From Sediminibacterium soli (GTDB lineage: Bacteria; Bacteroidota; Bacteroidia; Chitinophagales; Chitinophagaceae), in contig NZ_JAACJR010000008.1 of the NCBI RefSeq assembly GCF_009939225.1, forward strand, positions 741,107 through 805,106: 64,000 bases of DNA, in the 5' to 3' direction. Positions within the stretch are counted from its first letter, which is position 1, and each line of letters begins with the position of its first letter. Positions 32,888 through 41,333 of this stretch are shown piece after piece. The notes beneath the pieces are model-generated. The model did no database searches. It had not been told where the DNA came from and saw only the letters and a list, made by a program, of their open reading frames with translations. Made by a program: the position numbers and the translations under genes.

Positions 32888-35500
32888 ATGGCAAAGAATT
32901 TACTGATAGTAGAGTCACCGGCAAAAGCCAAGACCATTGAAAAGATCCTTGGAAAAGATTTCGAGGTAAGGAGCAGTTACGGCCATATCCGCGACCTGGA
33001 AAAGGACGATATGGGCATTGACCTGAACAACCAGTACCAGCCGCGGTACAAGGTGCCCGAGGACAAGGAACGCGTGGTTCGCGAACTGAAACAGATGGCT
33101 AAAAAAGCCCAAGAAGTGTGGCTGGCATCGGATGAGGACCGCGAAGGGGAAAGCATCAGCTGGCATTTAGCCGAAGTGCTGGGTCTTGATCCCCAAAAAA
33201 CCAAACGCATTGTTTTTCACGAGATCACCGCTCCCGCCATCAGGAAAGCCGTGGAAACGCCGCGCCGCATCAATATGGACCTGGTAAATGCGCAGCAGGC
33301 AAGACGGGTGCTCGACAGGCTTGTGGGTTTTGAACTGAGCCCGGTGTTATGGCGCAAGATCGGCATGCAGCGCAGCCTCAGCGCCGGCAGGGTGCAGAGC
33401 GTGGCGGTAAGACTGATTGTTGAAAGAGAAAGGGAGATCAATAATTTTATTGCCGAAAGCTCCTATAAAATAGACGCTTTTTTTACCGCACCCGACAGCA
33501 ACGGGAAACAGGTTGGTTTCAAAGCCGAAGGTCCGGCGCGAATGTCTGCCCTCACCGACGCACAGGCATTTCTCGAAAGCTGCAGGAACGCCGTATACAC
33601 CATTTCGGATGTGCAGGTAAAACCCACCAAACGCACGCCGGCGGCGCCTTTCACCACGTCTACCCTGCAGCAGGAAGCTTCGCGTAAAATGGGGTACAGT
33701 GTAAGCCGCACCATGTTACTGGCGCAGAAACTGTATGAAAGCGGTAAGATCACCTATATGCGTACCGACAGCGTGAACCTGAGCGATACCGCCATGGGGG
33801 ATATACAGAAACAGGTGAACAAGGCCTACGGCGAAGAATATTACCAGCCGCGTAAATACAAGAACAAGAACGAAAATGCACAGGAGGCCCACGAAGCCAT
33901 CCGCCCTACCTATATGAGCAATACCACGGTAGAGGACCCCGATGCGAAAAAATTATACGAACTGATCTGGAAGCGCACCATCGCTTCGCAGATGAGCGAT
34001 GCGGAATTTGAAAAAACAACCGCAAAGATCGATATCAGCACCAACCGCGAGCATGTGACCGCCACAGGCGAAGTGATGAAGTTCGAAGGTTTCCTGAAAG
34101 CGTACAGGGAGGGCAGGGACGATGAAGACGAAGACAACAACGAAGACATACTGCCACCGCTTGCCGTAGGACAGGAACTCGGGTTCAAAGAAATGACGGC
34201 TACCGAAAAATTCAGTCGCCCGGCGCCAAGGTATACCGAGGCATCCCTGGTAAAAAAACTGGAGGAACTGGGTATCGGCCGCCCTTCGACCTATGCGCCT
34301 ACCATTTCAACGATCATCAAAAGGAATTATGTTGAGAAGCGCGATAAGGACGGCGTAAAAAGGGAAGTGAACCTGCTGCGTCTGTCGAAAGACCAGAAAC
34401 TGCACAAAGAAATTTTCCAGGAAAATACCGGCGCCGAAAAAAGCAAACTGTTCCCGACCGATCTCGGCCTGGTGGTAACCGATTTTCTGAAGCAGTATTT
34501 TGAGCGGGTGATGGATTTCAGTTTCACCGCGCGTATCGAAGAGGAATTTGACGAGATCGCGGAAGGAAAACTGAAATGGAATACGATGATCGACGGTTTC
34601 TACAAACCGTTCCACGAAACCATTGAACACACGCTCGAAAATGCAGAACGCGCCAAGGGAGAGCGCGAGCTGGGCATGGACCCCGAATCGGGCAAACGCG
34701 TTATTGCCCGCATGGGCCGTTATGGCCCGATGGTACAGATAGGCGATACCGCCAACGAGGAGGAAAAACCGCGTTTTGCCAAACTCAATCCTTCCCAGAG
34801 CATCGAAACCATTTCTCTCGAAGAAGCAATGCAGCTGTTTGCCCTGCCGCGTACGCTCGGCGAATACGAGGGGCAGGAAGTGGCCGTAAACGTGGGAAGA
34901 TTCGGTCCTTATGTAAAATTCGGGGAACAGTTTATTTCCATACCGCGTGGCGAAGACCTGCATGAGATGGAACTGGACCGCGCCGTTGAACTGATCACCG
35001 AAAAGCAACAGGCCGATGCGCCCATCGCCATGTACCAGAACCTGCCCGTAACCAAGGGCAAGGGAAGGTTCGGGCCGTTCATTAAATGGAACGATATGTT
35101 CATCAACATACCGCGTGCCTACAATTTTGATGCGCTGAGCGAGAGTGATATCAACGAACTGATCGAAAAGAAGATCAGTAAGGAAGCCAACCGCTTTATC
35201 CGCCAGTGGCCCGAAGAAAAGATATCTGTCGAAAACGGCAGGTGGGGCGCCTTTATCCGTTTCAATAAGAAAATGCTCAAACTCGGCCGTAAGGCGGACA
35301 ATGCAAAATACACCGCCGAGGAACTGGCCGAAATAGACCTGGAAGAGATCAAAAAGATGATCGAAGAACAGGTGCCCAATGCATTCGCCAGGAAACTGAA
35401 AACAGCGGCCAAGAAAAGCGCTGCGCCTAAAAAGACCGCTGCGAAGAAAACTGCAGCGGCAAAATCAAAACCCAAAAGTCAAAAGTCAAAAAAAGCGTAG
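32888..35500 (+). CDS. topA: DNA topoisomerase I
   Basis: Type IA topoisomerase that relaxes negative supercoils, 870 residues. The Toprim domain opens with KNLLIVESPAKAKTIEKIL and contains ASDEDREGESISWHL. The active-site Tyr is in ITYMRTDSVNLSD (near residue 290), followed by NAQEAHEAIRPT and ELGIGRPSTYAPTI. Instead of zinc fingers the C-terminus has four glycine-rich repeats (GRYGPMVQIG, GRFGPYVKFG, GRFGPFIKWN, GRWGAFIRFN), as usual in Bacteroidota. It ends in a Lys/Ala-rich, histone-like tail of about 35 residues. The last codons (KSQKSKKA) are encoded by an AAAAGTC word also present in the intergenic hairpin at 37682-37700. The start is the ATG at 32888; the upstream in-frame TTG codons are not used. 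Confidence 0.96.
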   Translation: MAKNLLIVESPAKAKTIEKILGKDFEVRSSYGHIRDLEKDDMGIDLNNQYQPRYKVPEDKERVVRELKQMAKKAQEVWLASDEDREGESISWHLAEVLGLDPQKTKRIVFHEITAPAIRKAVETPRRINMDLVNAQQARRVLDRLVGFELSPVLWRKIGMQRSLSAGRVQSVAVRLIVEREREINNFIAESSYKIDAFFTAPDSNGKQVGFKAEGPARMSALTDAQAFLESCRNAVYTISDVQVKPTKRTPAAPFTTSTLQQEASRKMGYSVSRTMLLAQKLYESGKITYMRTDSVNLSDTAMGDIQKQVNKAYGEEYYQPRKYKNKNENAQEAHEAIRPTYMSNTTVEDPDAKKLYELIWKRTIASQMSDAEFEKTTAKIDISTNREHVTATGEVMKFEGFLKAYREGRDDEDEDNNEDILPPLAVGQELGFKEMTATEKFSRPAPRYTEASLVKKLEELGIGRPSTYAPTISTIIKRNYVEKRDKDGVKREVNLLRLSKDQKLHKEIFQENTGAEKSKLFPTDLGLVVTDFLKQYFERVMDFSFTARIEEEFDEIAEGKLKWNTMIDGFYKPFHETIEHTLENAERAKGERELGMDPESGKRVIARMGRYGPMVQIGDTANEEEKPRFAKLNPSQSIETISLEEAMQLFALPRTLGEYEGQEVAVNVGRFGPYVKFGEQFISIPRGEDLHEMELDRAVELITEKQQADAPIAMYQNLPVTKGKGRFGPFIKWNDMFINIPRAYNFDALSESDINELIEKKISKEANRFIRQWPEEKISVENGRWGAFIRFNKKMLKLGRKADNAKYTAEELAEIDLEEIKKMIEEQVPNAFARKLKTAAKKSAAPKKTAAKKTAAAKSKPKSQKSKKA

Positions 35501-35521
35501 GCCCATACCTCTCGCTTTTTT
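35489..35521 (+). terminator. topA terminator containing the stop codon
   Basis: AAAAAAGCG (35489-35497) pairs with CGCTTTTTT (35513-35521); the TAG stop (35498-35500) lies in the loop. A second T-run follows at 35529-35534. Confidence 0.65.
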
Positions 35522-35532
35522 GCCTGTCTTTT

Positions 35533-36612
35533 TTAATCGTTCCTTCCCATTTGTTTCAGGAACCGCAGATGTGCACCCACTGCCTGGCGCATGGTGGGGT
35601 ACTCCACGTACTGTAACTGGTGCTCCAGGCACACCGCTTTTACGATGGCGCTGATGGCGGGATAGTGTACATGCGATATTTTGGGGAACAGGTGGTGTTC
35701 TATCTGGAAATTCAACCCGCCTACCAGCCAGCTTACCAGCTTGTTGCGGGTGGCAAAATTGGCCGTGGTCTTGATCTGGTGCGCCGCAAATTCATCCGGC
35801 AGCTTATTGGTGTCGATATCGGCAACGGGGAACTCGGTATGCTCTACCGTATGGGCCAGCTGAAAAACGATACTCAGCACAAACCCGGCCACCACGCCCA
35901 TCGTAAGAAAACCGATCATCCAGTCTAACCAGCCAACCGCGGCTATGGGGATCACGATAAAAACAAGCGCATGGTACACTTTCACGCTCCAGAATTCAAA
36001 ATGGTCTTTGAACGCCATTTTCTTTAAAGGAACGCTTCCGATGCGGCGGGAGAAATATTTGTTATAATCTGCAAAGAATATCCAGAATACATACAGCAGC
36101 ATGTACAGCACCCAGAAATAAACATGCTGAAAACGGTGCACTTTGTAATGTTTCTGTGTGGGCGCCATACGCATAAGGAAACCCACTTCAATATCGTCGT
36201 CTACCCCGTCTACATTGGTGAAGCTGTGATGGATCATGTTGTGTTTCATGTTCCACATGAAATGATTGGCGCCCAGCAGGCTGATGGAAGAGGCCGCCAG
36301 CCTGTTCACCCATTTGTACTTGCTGAAACTGCCATGGCTGCCATCGTGCATCACATTAAAGCCGATGCCGGCCACCAGTCCGCCCAAAACCATACACTCC
36401 AGGAGCGCAAAATACCATACCGGTGTCCAGAATATCAGGTGTACATACACAAACACCAGGGCTATCACCATAATGATCGCCTTTGTGAACAGTTTGGGTG
36501 TACCGGTGGTTTTGATGCCCTTCTGTTCAAAATATTCATGCACCCTTTTCTTGAGATCGGTATGCAATGAGCGATTTACGGAAGGAAACTTGGGTATTGA
36601 GAGTTGTGACAT
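35533..36612 (-). CDS. Membrane fatty acid desaturase
   Basis: Acyl-lipid or acyl-CoA desaturase of 359 residues with two pairs of transmembrane helices. The three histidine boxes that hold the di-iron centre are complete: HDGSHG (with preceding NVMHD), HNMIHHSFTN, and QIEHHLFPKISH near the C-terminus. The QIEHH form of the last box resembles front-end/linoleoyl-CoA desaturases, but no cytochrome b5 domain is present, so ferredoxin or another carrier must donate electrons. I start it at the ATG at 36612, because a perfect TATTTTTGC box lies 18 nt upstream, inside the longer frame that runs to 36726. Confidence 0.92.
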   Translation of the reverse strand: MSQLSIPKFPSVNRSLHTDLKKRVHEYFEQKGIKTTGTPKLFTKAIIMVIALVFVYVHLIFWTPVWYFALLECMVLGGLVAGIGFNVMHDGSHGSFSKYKWVNRLAASSISLLGANHFMWNMKHNMIHHSFTNVDGVDDDIEVGFLMRMAPTQKHYKVHRFQHVYFWVLYMLLYVFWIFFADYNKYFSRRIGSVPLKKMAFKDHFEFWSVKVYHALVFIVIPIAAVGWLDWMIGFLTMGVVAGFVLSIVFQLAHTVEHTEFPVADIDTNKLPDEFAAHQIKTTANFATRNKLVSWLVGGLNFQIEHHLFPKISHVHYPAISAIVKAVCLEHQLQYVEYPTMRQAVGAHLRFLKQMGRND

Positions 36613-36630
36613 GCCTGTTAGAGTTGGCCG

Positions 36631-36638
36631 CAAAAATA
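36631..36638 (-). promoter_or_regulatory. -7 box for the desaturase
   Basis: Minus-strand TATTTTTG followed by C, full match, 18 nt before the ATG at 36612. Confidence 0.6.
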
Positions 36639-36720
36639 ACCGTTTCGCGCTTACGCTCCTTGTTAAAGATGGGCAGAACGTACGATCCGGGGAATTTATT
36701 ATTTGCCCCATATACCACAT

Positions 36721-36736
36721 TTCCACACAGGTGGAA
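36721..36736. promoter_or_regulatory. Short inverted repeat between divergent desaturase and transglutaminase genes
   Basis: TTCCAC-ACAG-GTGGAA, 6-bp arms. Possible operator; weak evidence. Confidence 0.25.
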
Positions 36737-36765
36737 TAACTTACCTGTTATCAATACATAAATTT

Positions 36766-36773
36766 TATTTTAG
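36766..36773 (+). promoter_or_regulatory. -7 box for the transglutaminase-like gene
   Basis: TATTTTAG, same sequence as the kinase box at 4986, 24 nt before the ATG at 36798. Confidence 0.35.
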
Positions 36774-36797
36774 TTTGATATGTAATTCGCAGTCCCC

Positions 36798-37667
36798 ATG
36801 CAGGAAACCAAAGAGATCAATGCCCTGTTTACACTGATAGACGACCCCGACGAAGAGGTATATTCATCGGTTTCTGAGAAGATACTGGGGTATGGAACGA
36901 ATATCATCCCCAATCTCGAGCATCTCTGGGAAACCACCCCTAACGAGGATGTGCAGGAGCGGATCGAGATGATTATCCATAATCTGCATTTTACCGATCT
37001 CACCGCCGATATCATCGAATGGCGGAACGGAGCCTACCATGACCTGCTGTTTGGCGCGCTGCTGGTGGGCAAATTCCAGTACCCCGATCTGCACACCACG
37101 CCTGTTTTGCAGGAAATAGAAAAGATACGCCGCAATATCTGGCTCGAGCTGAACAGCTTTCTCACACCGCTGGAGCAGGCCAATGTATTGTCCAATATCA
37201 TTTACCAGTATTACAAACTGAAAGGCGCCGAACTCAATTACGGCCAGCCGGATGAGTTCTTTCTGCACAAAGTGCTGGAAAGCAAAAAAGGAAATGCCAT
37301 CACCAACGGTATCATTTACCAGGTAATGTGCGACCAGCTGGAGATCAATGCCCGCATCATCAATGTGCCCAGGCAATGCATCATCGCCTTCTATCATTCG
37401 GATTATGATCCGGCCACTTACCAGGGGCATCCGCAGGAAAAGATCCATTTTTATGTGGATGCTTCCACGGGACAGGCATTCTCACATAAAGACCTGGAGA
37501 ATTATTTTAAAAGGATCTGTGTACCGCCCGTACCCTCGTTCTACAAACCCCTGGCCCATACCAGGGTTATCCAGTTCCTGATAGAAGAAACGGCCAAATG
37601 CTTTACCACACCGGAGAACAGCTACAAACAAAATGAGCTGATGGAACTGGCGGGGCTGCTGGATTAG
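36798..37667 (+). CDS. Transglutaminase-like (SirB1-type) protein
   Basis: A 289-residue cytoplasmic protein. The N-terminal about 80 residues look like HEAT-type helices (LFTLIDDPDEEVYSSVSEKIL, TTPNEDVQERIEMIIHNL). The rest matches the Transglut_core2/SirB1 group (LNSFLTPLEQANVLSNIIYQYYKLKG, DEFFLHKVLESKKGNAITNGIIYQVMCDQL). In many members the first catalytic residue is Cys in a Gly-x-Cys context; here the segment reads GNAITNGIIYQVMCD, so a normal papain-like Cys is not evident at that site. His and Asp follow in the C-terminal part (IHFYVDASTG). It is probably a non-catalytic or structurally retained transglutaminase fold; its function is unknown. Confidence 0.85.
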   Translation: MQETKEINALFTLIDDPDEEVYSSVSEKILGYGTNIIPNLEHLWETTPNEDVQERIEMIIHNLHFTDLTADIIEWRNGAYHDLLFGALLVGKFQYPDLHTTPVLQEIEKIRRNIWLELNSFLTPLEQANVLSNIIYQYYKLKGAELNYGQPDEFFLHKVLESKKGNAITNGIIYQVMCDQLEINARIINVPRQCIIAFYHSDYDPATYQGHPQEKIHFYVDASTGQAFSHKDLENYFKRICVPPVPSFYKPLAHTRVIQFLIEETAKCFTTPENSYKQNELMELAGLLD

Positions 37668-37670
37668 GGG

Positions 37671-37746
37671 ATTAAAAAGTAAAAAGTCAAAAGTCAAAAA
37701 GACAGCGCTTCTGTTTCTTTTGAATTTTGACTTTTTACTTTTTAAT
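37671..37746. terminator. 29-bp inverted repeat filling the spacer of two convergent genes
   Basis: Arms 37671-37699 and 37718-37746 are inverted copies with one mismatch and an 18-nt loop. They are made of AAAAAGTAAAAAGTC words. The stops lie at 37665-37667 and 37749-37751, so the 81-bp spacer is one hairpin that offers T-runs in both directions. Confidence 0.85.
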
Positions 37747-37748
37747 TA

Positions 37749-38159
37749 CTAAGCCAGGCTGGCTTCCATTGTAATCTCCATGTTATACGCCTTGCTCACC
37801 GGGCAGTTGGCCTTGGCGTCGGCGGCGCATTCCTGGAATTTTTCGGGTGTGATGCCCTGCACCTGTGCTTTAACCGTCAGGTGAGAGCTGGTGATGGTTC
37901 CGTCTTCGAGGGAGATCACACAGGAGGTTTCGATCTGGTCGGGCGTAAAACCCGCGGCGCCGAGTACAAAACTCAGTTTCATGGTAAAACAGCCTGCATG
38001 GGCCGCTGCCATCAGTTCTTCGGGGTTGGTGCCCACACCTTCCGCAAAACGTGAATTGAAAGAATATTGTGTCTTATTGAGAACGGTGCTCTGGGTAGTG
38101 AGATGTCCATTACCTTCTTTTCCTGAACCATTCCAAACGGCTGTTGCTGTACGTTTCAT
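37749..38159 (-). CDS. osmC: OsmC family peroxiredoxin
   Basis: A 136-residue peroxidase of the OsmC subgroup, which reduces organic hydroperoxides. The signature GVGTNPEELMAAAHAGCFTMKLSFVL carries the peroxidatic Cys (near residue 57). The resolving Cys is in ADAKANCPVSKAYN (near 120), both in the usual places. The N-terminal TAVWNGSGKEGNGHLTTQST is typical of OsmC rather than Ohr. Divergent from the CsaA-like gene; the two -7 boxes lie side by side (38173-38189), so expression of the two genes may be mutually exclusive. Confidence 0.94.
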   Translation of the reverse strand: MKRTATAVWNGSGKEGNGHLTTQSTVLNKTQYSFNSRFAEGVGTNPEELMAAAHAGCFTMKLSFVLGAAGFTPDQIETSCVISLEDGTITSSHLTVKAQVQGITPEKFQECAADAKANCPVSKAYNMEITMEASLA

Positions 38160-38172
38160 AAGTATAAGTTTT

Positions 38173-38180
38173 TAGATTTG
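38173..38180 (+). promoter_or_regulatory. -7 box for the CsaA-like gene
   Basis: TAGATTTG, full match to TAnnTTTG, 16 nt before the ATG at 38197. Confidence 0.55.
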
Positions 38181-38181
38181 A

Positions 38182-38189
38182 CAAAAATA
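38182..38189 (-). promoter_or_regulatory. -7 box for osmC
   Basis: Minus-strand TATTTTTG, full match, 22 nt before the ATG at 38159. One base separates it from the opposite-strand box at 38173-38180. Confidence 0.55.
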
Positions 38190-38196
38190 AAGGAAG

Positions 38197-38526
38197 ATGA
38201 TCAATTGGGGTGATTTCGAAAAGATCGATATCCGCAGCGGAACGATAACGGAAGTTACCGATTTTCCGCAGGCGAGAAAACCCGCTTACCAGTTAACCAT
38301 CGATTTTGGGCCGTTGGGCATCAAAAGGTCGTCGGCGCAGATCACGGGACATTACACAAAAGAAGCATTACTGGGCAAACAGGTGGTGGCGGTGGTCAAC
38401 TTTCCTCCCAAACAGATCGCAAATTTTTTCAGCGAATGCCTGGTCCTGGGTGTGTACGATGGCGATAATCAGGTAATTTTATTAACGCCGGACAAGGCGG
38501 TGGAGAACGGGGGCAAGGTGGGATAA
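38197..38526 (+). CDS. csaA: CsaA-type tRNA-binding protein
   Basis: A 109-residue OB-fold protein homologous to the C-terminal tRNA-binding domain of MetRS and to CsaA. Conserved features are WGDFEKIDIRSGTI at the N-terminus, ARKPAYQLTIDFGPLGIKRSSAQIT, LLGKQVVAVVNFPPKQIANFFSECLVLG, and the C-terminal LTPDKAVENGGKVG. Proposed as a dimeric tRNA-binding or export-related chaperone; the tRNA-binding role is better supported by the fold. It is followed 91 bp later by an alkyltransferase gene on the same strand. Confidence 0.92.
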   Translation: MINWGDFEKIDIRSGTITEVTDFPQARKPAYQLTIDFGPLGIKRSSAQITGHYTKEALLGKQVVAVVNFPPKQIANFFSECLVLGVYDGDNQVILLTPDKAVENGGKVG

Positions 38527-38617
38527 ACGGATATATTGTTTAATTGTTATATTGTCAGATGACCGCTGTGTTCCATGCAAACAAGCCGGCCATATCACGT
38601 TTGACAACGCAACCAAA

Positions 38618-39115
38618 ATGAGCGAGCTGCACTACACCTACTACGAAAGCCCTATCGGTCTGCTGAAGATCGGGGGTACGGACCACTATATCGGCGAGCT
38701 GAGTTTTGTGGACAATCCCGACCAGATTGCACATGGCGAGCCGGGTATCAGCGAGGTGATGCACCAGTGCACGGAACAGCTTATCGAATATTTTCACGGC
38801 TCCCGCCGCCGGTTTGAGCTGCCCATACACCAGCCGGGAACGGAGTTTCAGCTAAGGGTATGGGGCGAACTGCTGGGTATCGCCTACGGCAAAACGATCA
38901 GTTATATGGATCTTGCCAAAAAACTGGGCGACCCGAAAGTGATCCGCGCCGCAGCAAGTACCAACGGTAAAAACAATATTGCGATCATCGTTCCCTGTCA
39001 CAGGGTCATAGGCAGCGACAGCTCGCTGGTGGGATATGCGGGCGGCAAATGGCGCAAGAAATGGCTGCTGCAGCACGAATTCAAGATTGCACACGGCGTG
39101 CAGACATTGTTTTAG
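38618..39115 (+). CDS. ogt: Methylated-DNA-protein-cysteine methyltransferase
   Basis: Suicide repair protein that transfers methyl groups from O6-methylguanine to its own Cys. The 165 residues have the N-terminal RNase H-like domain (ESPIGLLKIGGTDHYIGELSF) and the C-terminal DNA-binding domain. The latter carries FQLRVWGELLGIAYGKTISY, the acceptor motif IIVPCHRVIGSD with the reactive Cys, and GYAGGKWRKKWLLQHE. Complete. The start is the ATG at 38618, immediately before the first domain; the upstream frame only offers a TTG and lies over a CACGTTTG promoter-like element (14 nt upstream). Confidence 0.94.
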   Translation: MSELHYTYYESPIGLLKIGGTDHYIGELSFVDNPDQIAHGEPGISEVMHQCTEQLIEYFHGSRRRFELPIHQPGTEFQLRVWGELLGIAYGKTISYMDLAKKLGDPKVIRAAASTNGKNNIAIIVPCHRVIGSDSSLVGYAGGKWRKKWLLQHEFKIAHGVQTLF

Positions 39116-39188
39116 CCCTCCCGATGCAACGTTTGTATCCCCAACCCTCTCTTTATAAAAAAAACGAGCCTGCCACAGGCCAATCTGA

Positions 39189-39196
39189 TATTTTTG
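39189..39196 (+). promoter_or_regulatory. -7 box for the T9SS surface protein gene
   Basis: TATTTTTG, full match to TAnnTTTG, ends 4 nt before the ATG at 39201. Confidence 0.6.
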
Positions 39197-39200
39197 AGGG

Positions 39201-41228
39201 ATGTTACGTACCGGAATCATCATATTAGTTTTGTTATCGGGCTGTCTGTCGGGGTTCTCACAGTGCACCACATTGGGACAAACACCGTATACTGCTTTTC
39301 CTGTTTGCGGAACAAAGGTTTTCAACCAGACATCGGTGCCGCTCTGTACCAATAACAGCGTGCCTACGCAATGCAACGATGGCGTACCCTATACCGATAA
39401 AAATCCTTACTGGTATAAGTTCACCTGTTACCAGTCGGGCACGCTGGGATTTGTGATAACGCCGCTTGCCGCAAACGAAGATTACGACTGGCAGCTGTTC
39501 GATATCACAGGCAGGAGCCCGGGCGATGTGTACACAGACAAATCACTGTACCTGTCGAGCAACTGGGCCGGCACCTATGGCGCTACAGGAACCGCACCCA
39601 GTGCAACGGTCGATTTTCAATGTTCGTCTGACCCCAGCGCCGGCAAACCCACTTTCAGTAAAATGCCCGCGTTGATCAAAGGCCATGAATACCTTTTGAT
39701 GGTCAGTCATTTTACCAATACCCAAAGCGGCTACAACCTTGAGTTCCCCGCCGGTCCGCAGGGTGGAACGGCAAGTATCGTGAACCCCCTGACTCCGCAG
39801 TTAACCGCTTCGTACGGGGTCTGCGACGGCACCGAGGTAAAAGTGCTGATCAACAAAAAGATCAACTGCAACAGCATTGCCGCCGATGGAACCGATTTTA
39901 CGATCAGCGGCCCCATACCCGTCAGCGTTGTTTCTGCCGCCGGTAACGGATGCGGCAACGGTTTTGATTCGGACACCATCGTACTGAAACTGTCAGCCAA
40001 ACTGGTACTGGGCACCTATACGGTTGTTGCCAGAACGGGTTCCGATGGCAACACGCTTACGGATAACTGCGCGGCCAGCCTTGTTCCCGGCGATAAAGCC
40101 AGTTTTAATTTTGTGCCGGGTGTGCCCACGCCGATGGACAGCATCGGCCCGGTGGTATGCATCACGGATTCGCTGCGACTGGTTTTCCGTAAACCCATGC
40201 AGTGCAACAGTATTGCGCCCGATGGCAGCGATTTCAGCATCAGCGGTCCGGCACCGGTCGTTGTTAAGTCAGCAAACGGTATTTGCACCAACGGACTAAC
40301 GAGTTCCATCATCATCCGGCTTATGCAGCCTATCCGCGTCAACGGCAATTTCACAATCACCCTGAAAACGGGTTCTGATGGCAATACGCTTCTGGATGAC
40401 TGCGCCGAACAGACACCGGCAGGCGCAACGATCGTGTTTACCGCCAGGAACATCACCACGGCCGGCTTCAGCGGCACCGTTTCGACAGGTTGCAGATACG
40501 ATACCCTTTCTCTTTCGCACGATGGAAACAACAACGCCAATAACTGGCAATGGATGATCGACGGCAATGCCTACAGCACCACGCAAAACACCACTTTCAT
40601 TTCAAGGGTATTCGGCGATCATACGGTTTTCCTGAAGGTATCGAACGGATTTTGTGCAGACACCATGAGCCAGGTGTTCAACCTGCCGGATCAGACAGTT
40701 AAAGCGGCTTTTACCGCAACCGACACCCTTTGCCCAACAGACCCCATCCAGTTTACCGATCAAAGCAGCAGCAATGCCACCAGCTGGCGATGGAACTTCG
40801 GCAACGGCACCACCAGCACGGCACGTACGGTAACGCCGCAGTATTATCCGCAGAACGGCAGGCTTTCGCAGTACACGGCAAGTCTTGAAGTAAGCAATGC
40901 CTACCAGTGCACCGATATGGCTTTTAAGATCATCACCGTGCTGGGCAGTTGCTATATCGCAGTTCCCTCTGCATTTACACCTAACGGCGACGGGCTGAAC
41001 GATTATCTCTATCCGTTGAATGCATTCAAGGCCGATAACATAGAATTCAGGGTATACAACCGGGCAGGGCAGGTTCTTTTTGAAAGCCGGCACTGGAGCG
41101 GCAAATGGGATGGACGTTTTAAAGGCAACCCCCAGCCCAGCGGCACCTATGTATGGACATTCAGTTATACCCTTCCTTCCACCAACGAAAGGGTGAATCT
41201 GAAAGGCACCAGTGTGCTGATCAGGTAA
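39201..41228 (+). CDS. T9SS-exported protein with PKD and gliding-motility C-terminal domain
   Basis: A 675-residue cell-surface or secreted protein. It has signal peptide MLRTGIIILVLLSGCLSGFSQ and an N-terminal Cys-rich domain (about 22-190). Two tandem repeats of about 95 residues follow (about 213-305 and 322-415). They are recognisable by NCNSIAADGTDFTISGP and QCNSIAPDGSDFSISGP and by matching TGSDGNTLTDNCA/TGSDGNTLLDDCA ends. Next come a PKD domain (about 505-580; FTDQSSSNATSWRWNFGNG) and a C-terminal CHU_C type B sorting domain (AFTPNGDGLNDYLYPLNAF ... VYNRAGQVLFES ... GTYVWTFSY). The last domain directs export by the type IX system. Ligand or adhesive role is inferred from architecture. 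The mRNA is predicted to be leaderless. Confidence 0.92.
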   Translation: MLRTGIIILVLLSGCLSGFSQCTTLGQTPYTAFPVCGTKVFNQTSVPLCTNNSVPTQCNDGVPYTDKNPYWYKFTCYQSGTLGFVITPLAANEDYDWQLFDITGRSPGDVYTDKSLYLSSNWAGTYGATGTAPSATVDFQCSSDPSAGKPTFSKMPALIKGHEYLLMVSHFTNTQSGYNLEFPAGPQGGTASIVNPLTPQLTASYGVCDGTEVKVLINKKINCNSIAADGTDFTISGPIPVSVVSAAGNGCGNGFDSDTIVLKLSAKLVLGTYTVVARTGSDGNTLTDNCAASLVPGDKASFNFVPGVPTPMDSIGPVVCITDSLRLVFRKPMQCNSIAPDGSDFSISGPAPVVVKSANGICTNGLTSSIIIRLMQPIRVNGNFTITLKTGSDGNTLLDDCAEQTPAGATIVFTARNITTAGFSGTVSTGCRYDTLSLSHDGNNNANNWQWMIDGNAYSTTQNTTFISRVFGDHTVFLKVSNGFCADTMSQVFNLPDQTVKAAFTATDTLCPTDPIQFTDQSSSNATSWRWNFGNGTTSTARTVTPQYYPQNGRLSQYTASLEVSNAYQCTDMAFKIITVLGSCYIAVPSAFTPNGDGLNDYLYPLNAFKADNIEFRVYNRAGQVLFESRHWSGKWDGRFKGNPQPSGTYVWTFSYTLPSTNERVNLKGTSVLIR

Positions 41229-41229
41229 T

Positions 41230-41306
41230 ACGGGATTTGGCGTTGGAGTAACCATCTGATCTTCCGGAATGGTTTACCCGATCCCAATCGCCAATCGGCA
41301 ATCTCA
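41230..41306. terminator. Imperfect inverted words between convergent genes
   Basis: GGGATTTGGCGTTGGAGTAACCAT is imperfectly inverted by ATGGTTTACCCGATCCCAATCGCCAATC. The right side contains GATTGCC-type words (41282-41303, minus strand) also seen at 55729-55751. Confidence 0.5.
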
Positions 41307-41333
41307 AAATCCAAAATTCAAAAATTCCCTCCC

